NCBI GenBank assembly: GCA_031282485.1
Contig: JAITDQ010000140.1
Location: 1-6,379 of the forward strand
DNA length: 6,379 bases
Reading direction: 5' to 3'
Source of the DNA: Tannerella sp.
GTDB taxonomy: Bacteria > Bacteroidota > Bacteroidia > Bacteroidales > Tannerellaceae
How positions within the stretch are numbered: position 1 is the first letter of the stretch; every line of letters begins with the position of its first letter. Shown here piece by piece: positions 1 to 6,347 of the stretch. Under the pieces are notes generated by a model, which made no database searches, was not told where the DNA came from, and worked only from the letters and a program-made list of their open reading frames with translations. Position numbers and translations under genes: made by a program.

Positions 1-195
1 AATAAGCCGGCATGGATGCTCCAGTATAACGGCGAACAGCATAACCTTGTGGAACGCAGGAACAGTAAGGATCTGGCAATAAGACTGCAACAGTTTTTCG
101 ACCACTACCTGAAAGACGCGCCCATGCCCGTATGGATGAAGGAGGGCGTACCGGCAATAAAAAAAGGGATTGATATGGGACTTGACTATGAATGA
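1..195 (+). CDS. S9 family (prolyl oligopeptidase-type) peptidase, C-terminal 64 residues, cut by window edge
   Basis: Reading frame 1 is open from the first base to TGA at 193-195, giving 64 residues that start NKPAWMLQYNGEQHNL. This is the end of the alpha/beta-hydrolase catalytic domain of S9 serine peptidases (prolyl oligopeptidase / dipeptidyl-peptidase IV group). The GEQHNL segment (residues 16-21 of the fragment) carries the His expected to complete the Ser-Asp-His triad. The following stretch (RLQQFFDHYL, then PVWMKEGVPA) is the terminal helix and tail typical of large Bacteroidota members. The Ser and Asp of the triad and any beta-propeller lie outside the window, so substrate and localisation cannot be judged; relatives are usually exported. 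The next gene starts 23 bases downstream on the same strand with no terminator between, suggesting an operon. Family assignment is fairly secure, the exact subfamily is not. Confidence 0.8.
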   Translation, partial: NKPAWMLQYNGEQHNLVERRNSKDLAIRLQQFFDHYLKDAPMPVWMKEGVPAIKKGIDMGLDYE

Positions 196-218
196 CTGTA
201 TAAAAAAAATATAAACCT

Positions 219-1160
219 ATGAACAGAATATGCGAAATTTTTGGAATTAAATACCCTGTTGTACAGGGAGGAATGGTATGGTGCAGCGGCTGGCGGCTGG
301 CTTCGGCCGTGAGCAACGCCGGAGGTCTGGGATTACTCGGAGCCGGTTCGATGCATCCCGATATGTTACTCGAACATATCCGCAAATGCCGTGCGGCGAC
401 GGAGAAGCCGTTCGGAGTCAATATTCCGCTGATGTATCCTGAAATTGAACAAATCATGGATATCATTGTTTCGGAAAAGATCAAAATCGTTTTCACCTCA
501 GCCGGAAATCCTAAAACATGGACGGGAATACTTAAAAATCACGGGATAAAAGTAGTCCATGTCGTAAGCAGTTCCAAATTCGCCGTAAAAAGTGAAGACG
601 CTGGGGTAGATGCAATCGTCGCTGAGGGTTTTGAGGCGGGCGGTCATAACGGTCGCGAGGAAACGACAACACTGTGCCTCATTCCCGCCGTAAGACGCGT
701 CACCGCACTTCCGTTATTGGCGGCAGGCGGCATCGGGACGGGCGAAGCCATGCTTGCCGCCGAAGTTTTAGGCGCGGACGGCGTACAGATCGGAACACGC
801 TTTGCCCTGACAAAAGAAAGTTCTGCGCACGAAAACTTCAAACAGCTGTGCCTGAACCTCGAAGAAGGCGACACCCGGCTTTTGCTGAAAAAGCTTTCCC
901 CTGTGCGGCTTGTAAAAGGTGATTTCATGGCAGCCGTCGAAGCCGCCGAAAGCCGCGGCGCCTCAGTCGAAGAACTGCGCGCTTTGCTGGGTACAAAACG
1001 CGCCAAAAAAGGAATCTTCGAAGGCGACCTGAAGGAAGGACAAGTAGAGATCGGGCAGGTAGCATCCCTTTTCCGCCATTCCGAAACGGTAGACGAAGTG
1101 ATGACAGACCTCATCGAATCACGTAAGAAAGCGCTCGCCCGCCTCATGCAGTATGATTAG
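219..1160 (+). CDS. FMN-dependent FabK-type enoyl-ACP reductase II / nitronate monooxygenase family protein
   Basis: A 313-residue TIM-barrel flavoprotein close in length to FabK (about 320). Visible motifs are QGGM at 16-19 near the start (FMN-binding loop), NAGGLGLLG at 33-41, EGFEAGGHNG at 136-145, AAGGIGTGEA at 168-177 and GADGVQIGTRF at 185-195 (phosphate-binding loops). His143 in the EAGGH motif lines up with the His that is catalytically important in FabK. FabK reduces enoyl-ACP with NAD(P)H in the last step of each fatty-acid elongation cycle. Nitronate monooxygenases share the fold and the His and oxidise alkyl nitronates such as propionate-3-nitronate. The ACP-pathway role is the more attractive reading, but sequence alone does not decide it. 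No signal peptide is seen, so it is cytoplasmic. ATG 219 is used because the family motif IKYPVVQGGM follows at the usual distance. There is no Shine-Dalgarno, only an A/T-rich leader, as is common in Bacteroidota. It is probably cotranscribed with the upstream peptidase. Confidence 0.85.
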   Translation: MNRICEIFGIKYPVVQGGMVWCSGWRLASAVSNAGGLGLLGAGSMHPDMLLEHIRKCRAATEKPFGVNIPLMYPEIEQIMDIIVSEKIKIVFTSAGNPKTWTGILKNHGIKVVHVVSSSKFAVKSEDAGVDAIVAEGFEAGGHNGREETTTLCLIPAVRRVTALPLLAAGGIGTGEAMLAAEVLGADGVQIGTRFALTKESSAHENFKQLCLNLEEGDTRLLLKKLSPVRLVKGDFMAAVEAAESRGASVEELRALLGTKRAKKGIFEGDLKEGQVEIGQVASLFRHSETVDEVMTDLIESRKKALARLMQYD

Positions 1161-1224
1161 GCATAAAAAAAGCCACGCGGGTTTGTGTTGACATGCAGTA
1201 TGACTAATGCATGAAAAAAAAAAG
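1146..1224 (+). repeat. Imperfect duplication of the 3' end of the FabK-like gene (two copies 47 bases apart)
   Basis: The gene ends with ATGCAGTATGA-T-TAG followed by GCAT and an A-run (1146-1172). A second copy, ATGCAGTATGA-C-TAA followed by TGCATG and a longer A-run, lies at 1193-1224. The first 11 bases are identical. Both copies read Met-Gln-Tyr-Asp-stop, differing by a synonymous GAT/GAC and by TAG/TAA. The second copy is out of frame with the gene (offset 47) and lies beyond its stop, so it is not translated as part of it. It looks like a local duplication or a recombination scar, but at this length chance cannot be excluded. Confidence 0.5.
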
Positions 1225-1258
1225 GGTCATCCGAATTTCGGACAACCCTGTTTTTTTT
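1214..1258. terminator. Bidirectional rho-independent terminator between the FabK-like gene and rplS
   Basis: A ten-A run (1214-1223) leads into a hairpin. The outer stem is AGGGT 1223-1227 with ACCCT 1245-1249, followed by a CA/CA internal loop, and the inner stem is TCCGA 1230-1234 with TCGGA 1238-1242. After one G comes an eight-T run (1251-1258). Because an A-run precedes and a T-run follows, the structure can end transcripts from both converging genes. It is 53 bases past the FabK-like stop and 23 bases past the rplS stop. Confidence 0.85.
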
Positions 1259-1281
1259 CATCACATCTTGCAAGGACTGGC

Positions 1282-1653
1282 TTATGTACGTGCAGTCGCT
1301 ATTGAAGAAACCCTCTTCTCCTTGATGCGTGCTTTCTTTCCCGTAAGATTACGCAGATAGTATAATTTTGTGCGGCGAACTTTACCTCTCTTATTAATAA
1401 CGATGCTTTCTATAAAAGGCGATTCGATAGGAAAAATCCTTTCAACCCCTACATTTTCGGAAATCTTGCGCACCGTAAAACGTTTCTTTACTCCATGACC
1501 CGAAATGCGTATAACGACACCGCGATACTGCTGTATACGCTCCTTATTACCTTCCTTAATACGATAAGATACGGTGACCGTATCACCACTGTTAAATGCA
1601 GGATGCTCCTTCCCGGTAGCAAACGCTTCCTCTGCAACTTTAATTAAATCCAT
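1282..1653 (-). CDS. rplS: 50S ribosomal protein L19 (bL19)
   Basis: A 123-residue protein that matches bL19 over its whole length: the N-terminal helix, [19 protein letters not shown] at 23-41, the strongly conserved [13 protein letters not shown] segment at 41-53, [21 protein letters not shown] at 59-79 with the hallmark GVERIFP, and the basic C-terminus [11 protein letters not shown] at 91-101 followed by [10 protein letters not shown]. bL19 sits at the interface of the 50S and 30S subunits and contributes to an intersubunit bridge. The usual length is about 115-120, so this copy carries a short Ser/Ala/Thr/Arg tail (VSSIATART). The ATG at 1653 gives the family-typical [11 protein letters not shown] start. 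The gene stands alone here, with a terminator downstream and its own promoter upstream. In many bacteria rplS follows rpsP-rimM-trmD, but in Bacteroidota it is often separate, as seen here. Confidence 0.98.
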   Translation of the reverse strand: MDLIKVAEEAFATGKEHPAFNSGDTVTVSYRIKEGNKERIQQYRGVVIRISGHGVKKRFTVRKISENVGVERIFPIESPFIESIVINKRGKVRRTKLYYLRNLTGKKARIKEKRVSSIATART

Positions 1654-1737
1654 TGTTTATAAGCTCTTTATATGTTTAAAATCTAACAAAACGCAACATA
1701 ACGGGTAACACTTTTCCCGGCAGCGATTACGTAAAGC
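1654..1737 (-). promoter_or_regulatory. Long 5' leader of rplS with a small hairpin and a possible 7-codon upstream ORF
   Basis: If transcription starts a few bases after the -7 box, the rplS mRNA has a leader of about 84 bases, long for a gene without a Shine-Dalgarno. On the minus strand it contains CGGG (1719-1716) that can pair with CCCG (1705-1702) around a ten-base loop. It then has a short frame ATG TTG CGT TTT GTT AGA TTT TAA (1699-1676, peptide MLRFVRF), ending 22 bases before the rplS ATG. Ribosomal protein genes are frequently controlled through leader structures, so this is a candidate. No known leader family is recognised and the pairing is weak. Confidence 0.3.
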
Positions 1738-1742
1738 GGTCG

Positions 1743-1772
1743 CAAAGGTAGTGAAAAATTTATATCCGGCAA
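1743..1772 (-). promoter_or_regulatory. Bacteroidota-type promoter of rplS
   Basis: On the minus strand TTG (1772-1770), a 19-base spacer, then TACCTTTG (1750-1743) fits the Bacteroidota housekeeping promoter (-33 TTG, -7 TAnnTTTG) at all fixed positions. A start near 1736-1738 would follow. It is the best-matched promoter inside the intergenic region and points at rplS. Confidence 0.8.
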
Positions 1773-1823
1773 CTTTCTTCCGTTATTTTTTTCGAGTTAT
1801 CGTTTCATAAATAAATAAAAAAC

Positions 1824-1855
1824 TTCATCCGATTCAGGAAAAAAAGCTATTTTTG
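1824..1855 (+). promoter_or_regulatory. Bacteroidota-type promoter of the GH3/beta-lactamase gene
   Basis: TATTTTTG at 1848-1855 is a full TAnnTTTG -7 element. The -33 side is weaker: TTC at 1824-1826 with a 21-base spacer is the nearest approach to TTG. Transcription would begin around 1860-1862, leaving a leader of about 21 bases before ATG 1883. The element ends in the TTG at 1853-1855 that begins the longest possible reading frame, which argues against that codon being the translation start. Confidence 0.65.
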
Positions 1856-1882
1856 CGTTCGGAATTTCAAAAAATTGTACGC

Positions 1883-4864
1883 ATGAGACGAATGTATATA
1901 CTTGTTTTTCTTATATTTTCATATACAGCCATATATTCGCAGATTAAACCAAATCTATTCCTTTCGGTAGATGAACGGGCTATGAATCACTGGGTTGATT
2001 CGGTATTCAACAGCATGAGCGAAGATGAACGTATCGGACAGCTTTTTATGATCGTTGCCGAACCCGTTACCGAAACAAGAAACCTGACCAAGCTTGTCAA
2101 TCTCGTTAACAACCAAAAGATTGGCGGAATATTATTCCAGAGAGGCAACCCGGAATCTCAGGTATCCGTCACAAACAGGCTTCAAAAGGAAGCGCGCGTG
2201 CCTTTACTGATTGCGCTCGACGGCGAATGGGGTTTATCCATGAGGTTGAACCATACGGCGCGTTTCCCGAAAAATATGATGATTGGCGCCATATCGGACT
2301 TAAACCTGATCGAACAATATGGGGAGGAAGTCGGCCGGCAATGCCGCGAAATGGGTATTCATGTGAATTTTGCACCGGATGTGGATGTTAACAGCAATCC
2401 CGAAAATCCGGTGATAGGCATACGTTCTTTCGGCGAAGATGCGGAAGATGTGGCGCTTAAAGCGATTGCTTATGCAACGGGGCTTGAGAAAGCCGGTATA
2501 ATCTCCGTTGCCAAACATTTCCCGGGACATGGGGATACGAACAGTGATTCACACCATTTGTTGCCGGTCATCAATCACAGCCGGGAACGGCTGGAGAGCG
2601 TGGAACTGTATCCGTTCGGAAGATACATAAAAAGCGGCCTGTCGGGTATCATGGTTGCACATCTGGATATACCGGCTCTGGGTACGAACGGCCGGCCAAG
2701 CTCATTCTCGGGCGAAATAGTCACGGAACTGTTGCGCGACCGGATGGGATTCGAGGGTCTTTGCTTTACGGACGGACTGGCCATGAAGGGGGCTGTGGCC
2801 GGGAAAAACGAAAGTATAGCCGTCCTGGCTTTGAAAGCCGGAAATGATGTCCTTTTGGGAGCGGTAAATCCCGAAGAGGAATTTAAGGCGGTCAAACAGG
2901 CTGTCAGGAAAAAGCAGCTCAATATGTCCGAACTGAACGAACGGTGCCGCAGAATATTACGCTATAAATACATTGCGGGATTAAATCATGTCAAAACCAT
3001 ACCGGTGAAATCTCTCCATGAAAGACTCAACACGCCGCACTCGGAATGGCTTAATGCCAGATTAAACGCCGAAGCTGTTACGGTTGTCAAAAACAGCGAA
3101 AACATTCTGCCGCTAAAAGGATTAGACAAAAAACACATTGCAGCCGTCGCCCTGGGAGAACCGGCCGGCAATGAATTTCACAATACATTAAATAAATACG
3201 ACAACATCGATTGTTACAGTATACCGGTTAATGCCGATCGCCGCGACATAACAGATGTCTTCGACCGGCTAAACGGTTACGATGTCATCATCTGCAGCGT
3301 GCACAGCGCAAAATCGGGAGACAGCCCCGAACTGCGGAAGCTTGCTGCCGGAAAAGAGGTCGTGTTTGTCTTCTTTACCGTCCCATACCTGTGCGCAAGA
3401 TTCGGAAATTCCATAGAAAAGGCGCAGGCGCTTGTCATTGCTTACGAACCGACATTATTGGCGGAAAACTATGCCGCACAGGTTATCTTCGGCGGAATCC
3501 CGGCCAAAGGTTCTCTGTCCGTGGGCATACCGGGTTTATTCCCTTTGGGAATCGGGACAGGAACCGAAAAAACAAGGCTGGGATTTCATGAACCGGAAGA
3601 AGTTAATGTAAATCCGTATAAACTGAATGTGATAGATTCCATTGTGCAGGAAGGACTTGACCGGGAGGCGTATCCGGGATGTCAGGTGATCGTTGCAAAA
3701 GACGGTATGATAATCTACAACAAAGCGTTCGGGTATTACGACTATACAAAAAACCGCGAAGTGACCGAAAGAACGGTCTACGACCTCGCTTCCGTATCGA
3801 AAGCTGCCGGAACGCTTCTTGCATCAATGAAAGCATACGATGAAGGGCGTTTCCAGTTAACAAACAAAATCTCGGAATTTGTGCCCGGATTGAAAGATTC
3901 CGATAAAAAAAACATCCTGATAAGGGATTTGCTTTATCACCAGTCCGGCCTGCCCCCGACAATCCCTTTTTATGAGCAGGCTATTGACAAAAACAGTTTC
4001 AGCGGGTCATTATACAGCCGAAAAAGAGATGCGAATCACCCCGTACAGTTCGACACGCGTACATACGTAAATACAAATTTCAAATATAATCCCGATATTG
4101 TATCCGACAGGCGACGAAACGGGTTCGGTACGGAAGTGGCGCAAAACTTTTTTATAAATGATGCGTTTGCCGGCGACAGTATCCTGTCCGGCATAAAAAA
4201 TGCCCGGATGAGCGTTTCCGGAAGATACGTGTACAGTTGTATTAACTTCATCCTGCTTAAAATGATGATAGAACGGCAAAGCGGCGAAACGATGGACAGA
4301 TTTTTACGTAAACATTTCTTCGACCGTCTCGGCGCTTCTTCCACTACATACAATCCTTTACAGGTAATGAATATATCGCGCATCGCACCCACGGAAAACG
4401 ACCGGTTTGTCAGACGCCAGATACTGCACGGATACGTACACGACGAAGCCGCCGCTTTTCAGGGAGGCGTGTCCGGCAATGCGGGTCTGTTCTCTTCGGC
4501 CGTAGACCTTGCAAAAATCATGCAGTTATACCTGAATAACGGGACATACGGAGGGGAAAGATATTTGTCCGAAAAGACATGCAATTTATTTACCGGCAGC
4601 AAATCGCCGGTAAGCCGTCGCGGGCTGGGATTCGATAAACCCGACACCAAGAATCCCTCCCGTTCCCCGTGCGGGCTTCTGACGCCACAGGCCGTCTACG
4701 GTCACACAGGCTACACGGGAACATGCTTCTGGATAGATCCGGTAAATAACATGTTTTTCATATTCCTCAGCAACCGCACCTGGCCGTCAAGGACAAACGC
4801 AAAACTGTTTTCGCTGGACATCCGCACCCGCATACAGGACGCCATATACAAGTCTTTGGAATAA
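1883..4864 (+). CDS. Exported NagZ-like GH3 beta-N-acetylhexosaminidase fused to a serine beta-lactamase-family hydrolase
   Basis: A 993-residue protein counted from ATG 1883. Residues 1-19 form a Sec signal peptide (MRRMYILVFLIFSYTAIYS) with no lipobox Cys, so it is probably periplasmic. The GH3 barrel spans about 30-365 with DGEWG 113-117, NPVIGIRSFGED 175-186, KHFPGHGDT 211-219 and the Asp222/His224 acid-base dyad (DSHHLLP) diagnostic of NagZ-type enzymes. The nucleophile is Asp297 in FTDGLAMKG. The second GH3 domain covers about 388-565 and ends GGIPAKGSLSV and FPLGIGTG. The serine-hydrolase domain (about 580-985) has SVSK with Ser637/Lys640, HQSGLP 686-691, YSCIN 784-788 at the Tyr-motif position, and HTG 941-943 as third motif. 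NagZ removes GlcNAc from muropeptides. The second domain could be an amidase, carboxypeptidase or esterase; true beta-lactamase activity is unlikely. A frame extending to TTG 1853 exists, but that codon lies within the promoter. The gene is divergent from rplS and appears monocistronic. The architecture is clear, the second activity is inferred. Confidence 0.93.
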   Translation: MRRMYILVFLIFSYTAIYSQIKPNLFLSVDERAMNHWVDSVFNSMSEDERIGQLFMIVAEPVTETRNLTKLVNLVNNQKIGGILFQRGNPESQVSVTNRLQKEARVPLLIALDGEWGLSMRLNHTARFPKNMMIGAISDLNLIEQYGEEVGRQCREMGIHVNFAPDVDVNSNPENPVIGIRSFGEDAEDVALKAIAYATGLEKAGIISVAKHFPGHGDTNSDSHHLLPVINHSRERLESVELYPFGRYIKSGLSGIMVAHLDIPALGTNGRPSSFSGEIVTELLRDRMGFEGLCFTDGLAMKGAVAGKNESIAVLALKAGNDVLLGAVNPEEEFKAVKQAVRKKQLNMSELNERCRRILRYKYIAGLNHVKTIPVKSLHERLNTPHSEWLNARLNAEAVTVVKNSENILPLKGLDKKHIAAVALGEPAGNEFHNTLNKYDNIDCYSIPVNADRRDITDVFDRLNGYDVIICSVHSAKSGDSPELRKLAAGKEVVFVFFTVPYLCARFGNSIEKAQALVIAYEPTLLAENYAAQVIFGGIPAKGSLSVGIPGLFPLGIGTGTEKTRLGFHEPEEVNVNPYKLNVIDSIVQEGLDREAYPGCQVIVAKDGMIIYNKAFGYYDYTKNREVTERTVYDLASVSKAAGTLLASMKAYDEGRFQLTNKISEFVPGLKDSDKKNILIRDLLYHQSGLPPTIPFYEQAIDKNSFSGSLYSRKRDANHPVQFDTRTYVNTNFKYNPDIVSDRRRNGFGTEVAQNFFINDAFAGDSILSGIKNARMSVSGRYVYSCINFILLKMMIERQSGETMDRFLRKHFFDRLGASSTTYNPLQVMNISRIAPTENDRFVRRQILHGYVHDEAAAFQGGVSGNAGLFSSAVDLAKIMQLYLNNGTYGGERYLSEKTCNLFTGSKSPVSRRGLGFDKPDTKNPSRSPCGLLTPQAVYGHTGYTGTCFWIDPVNNMFFIFLSNRTWPSRTNAKLFSLDIRTRIQDAIYKSLE

Positions 4865-4871
4865 ATCGGGC

Positions 4872-4900
4872 GCGGGGGATATCCCCGTGACGGAACCGTC
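4872..4900. terminator. Tandem palindromes between convergent genes, possible weak bidirectional terminator
   Basis: The 46-base gap between the two convergent stops holds GGGGATATCCCC (4875-4886, flanked by further C/G pairs) and, directly after it, GACGGAACCGTC (4889-4900), both perfect inverted repeats. Either can form a short G/C-rich hairpin on both strands. No T-run follows in either direction, so a classic intrinsic terminator is not shown. Transcript-end protection or a simple barrier between converging polymerases is equally possible. Confidence 0.4.
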
Positions 4901-4910
4901 CCGTTCGAAG

Positions 4911-6320
4911 TCAAACGATACTGAGTAGCGCCACATTTTCTACATGGTGCGTATGCGGGAACATATCTACCGGTTGCACCTTGCGTACACGATATTTCAC
5001 GCTTAGACGGTTCAGATCCCTTGCCTGTGTTGCCGGATTACAGCTGACATAAACGATACGTTTCGGTTCCGTTGCCAGAAGGATGTCGACGACATCGTCG
5101 TGCATTCCTGCGCGGGGCGGGTCGGTGATGATGACATCGGGTTTTCCGTGCCGGGCAATAAATTCGGATGTAAGCAGGTCTTTCATGTCGCCTGCGAAAA
5201 ACTCCGTATTGTCAAGGCTGTTCAGACGGGCGTTTGCCATGGCGTCGTCAATAGCTTCGGGGACATATTCTATGCCGATGACTTTTTTTGCATTGCGGGC
5301 GATGAAGTTGGCGATTGTTCCCGTACCTGTATATAAATCGTATACGGTTTCGTTGCCCGTCAAGCCGGCAAATTCGCGTGCGATGGAATATAAGCGGTAC
5401 GCCTGGCGGCTGTTTGTCTGGTAAAATGACTTCGGCCCGACTTTGAATTGCAGACCTTCCATTTCTTCGATGAGATGATCTTTGCCGCAGAAGGTCAGGA
5501 CTTCCCTGTCGGTTATCGTATCGTTGCATTTGCCGTTAATGACATACATGAGCGACGTTATTTCGGGAAATCCGTCTTTCACGGCGTTAAGCAGGCGTTC
5601 CCGTTTTTCTTTATCGTCTTCGAAAAAGACAACGATAATCATCACTTCGCCGTTGGAGGACGTCCGGATGATAAGTGTGCGGATAAAACCGTTCTGACTG
5701 CGCAGGTCGAAAAACGGATAGTGAGCGGCGATGCAAAAATCCTTTATAAACAGGCGTATCCTGTTTGATATGTCGTCCTGTAACCAGCATTTGCGAATGT
5801 CGAGCACTTTGTCGAACATCCCCGGTATATGGAAGCCTGCGCCATCCATTGCAGGGAATTTCGTATCGTCGGATATCTCTTCGTTCGTCAGCCACCGTTT
5901 GTTTGAAAACGTAAATTCCAGCTTGTTGCGGTAGAAGGTCGTCTGTTCGGAGCCGGTTATCGGGCATACTTCTTCCGCTTCAACCTTTCCGATTCTTGTG
6001 AGATTGTCGATAACCTGTTTGTGTTTATATTTGAGTTGCGTTTCGTAAGGTAAATGCTGCCATTTACACCCTCCGCACGTTGTGAAATGTTCGCAAAACG
6101 GGTCCGTCCGTTCTTCCGAATATTTATGAAACCGCACGACGCGCCCTTCCGCGTAACTGTTCTTTTTCCGTGTGAGTTGTATGTCAACAATGTCTCCGGG
6201 CGCAGCCCACGGTACGAAAACAACCAGATTATCAACTTTAGCCAAAGCTTTACCCTCGGCCGCCACATCCGTGATTTCCACCTTTTCCAATACAGGCAAT
6301 TCCTTTTTATTACGTTTCAA
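4911..6320 (-). CDS. rlmD: 23S rRNA (uracil-5-)-methyltransferase, RlmD/TrmA family, with Fe-S cluster
   Basis: A 469-residue protein counted from TTG 6320 (479 if a TTG at 6350 were used). A TRAM RNA-binding domain fills about residues 8-66 (LEKVEITDVAAEGKALAKV, then VPGD-like APGDIVDIQL). Four Cys fit the [4Fe-4S] set of RlmD: Cys76, Cys82 and Cys85 (CEHFTTCGGC) and Cys178 (RKCWLQ). The SAM-dependent fold follows: FYQTNSRQA 299-307, DLYTGTGTIANF 328-339, DPPRAG 400-405, the catalytic nucleophile Cys427 in VSCNP, and Glu461 in HHVENV as the general base. The enzyme transfers a methyl group from SAM to C5 of a 23S rRNA uridine (U1939 in E. coli RlmD); the precise target in this lineage is not readable. 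It is cytoplasmic. The start is chosen because MKRNKKELPVLEKV matches how relatives begin and because TTG 6350 is inside the -7 promoter element. No in-frame ATG exists near the N-terminus. It converges with the fusion gene, and no partner gene is visible. Confidence 0.9.
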   Translation of the reverse strand: MKRNKKELPVLEKVEITDVAAEGKALAKVDNLVVFVPWAAPGDIVDIQLTRKKNSYAEGRVVRFHKYSEERTDPFCEHFTTCGGCKWQHLPYETQLKYKHKQVIDNLTRIGKVEAEEVCPITGSEQTTFYRNKLEFTFSNKRWLTNEEISDDTKFPAMDGAGFHIPGMFDKVLDIRKCWLQDDISNRIRLFIKDFCIAAHYPFFDLRSQNGFIRTLIIRTSSNGEVMIIVVFFEDDKEKRERLLNAVKDGFPEITSLMYVINGKCNDTITDREVLTFCGKDHLIEEMEGLQFKVGPKSFYQTNSRQAYRLYSIAREFAGLTGNETVYDLYTGTGTIANFIARNAKKVIGIEYVPEAIDDAMANARLNSLDNTEFFAGDMKDLLTSEFIARHGKPDVIITDPPRAGMHDDVVDILLATEPKRIVYVSCNPATQARDLNRLSVKYRVRKVQPVDMFPHTHHVENVALLSIV

Positions 6321-6347
6321 AATGACTGATTTTTTATATTCGTGCGG

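Noticed and set aside
644..1147. 167-residue open frame on the minus strand inside the FabK-like gene
   Set aside because: Ser/Arg/Ala-rich shadow of a well-conserved coding sequence on the other strand; no domain, promoter or conserved motif.
1161..1192. A separate first terminator directly after the FabK-like stop
   Set aside because: GCCACGCGGGTTTGTG follows an A-run, but no matching CGCGTGGC arm or T-run exists; at most a decayed hairpin.
1654..1882. Small RNA or riboswitch in the rplS / fusion-gene divergent region
   Set aside because: Apart from the two promoters and a four-pair hairpin I see no conserved aptamer-like elements or terminator.
2575..2922. 115-residue minus-strand frame inside the GH3 domain
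   Set aside because: Overlaps codons for GH3 active-site motifs and has low-complexity Ser/Arg/Pro composition, as expected for an antisense shadow.
4036..4392. 118-residue minus-strand frame inside the serine-hydrolase domain
   Set aside because: No family resemblance, no promoter, and the plus-strand protein is clearly the constrained one here.
1883..4864. Reading the fusion gene as an antibiotic-resistance beta-lactamase
   Set aside because: The SxxK and HTG motifs only show the fold. Fusion to a NagZ-type domain, the YSCIN motif and the large insert fit a cell-wall hydrolase better.
5448..5768. 106-residue plus-strand frame antisense to rlmD
   Set aside because: Shadow of the methyltransferase gene; the sequence resembles no protein family and has no start context.
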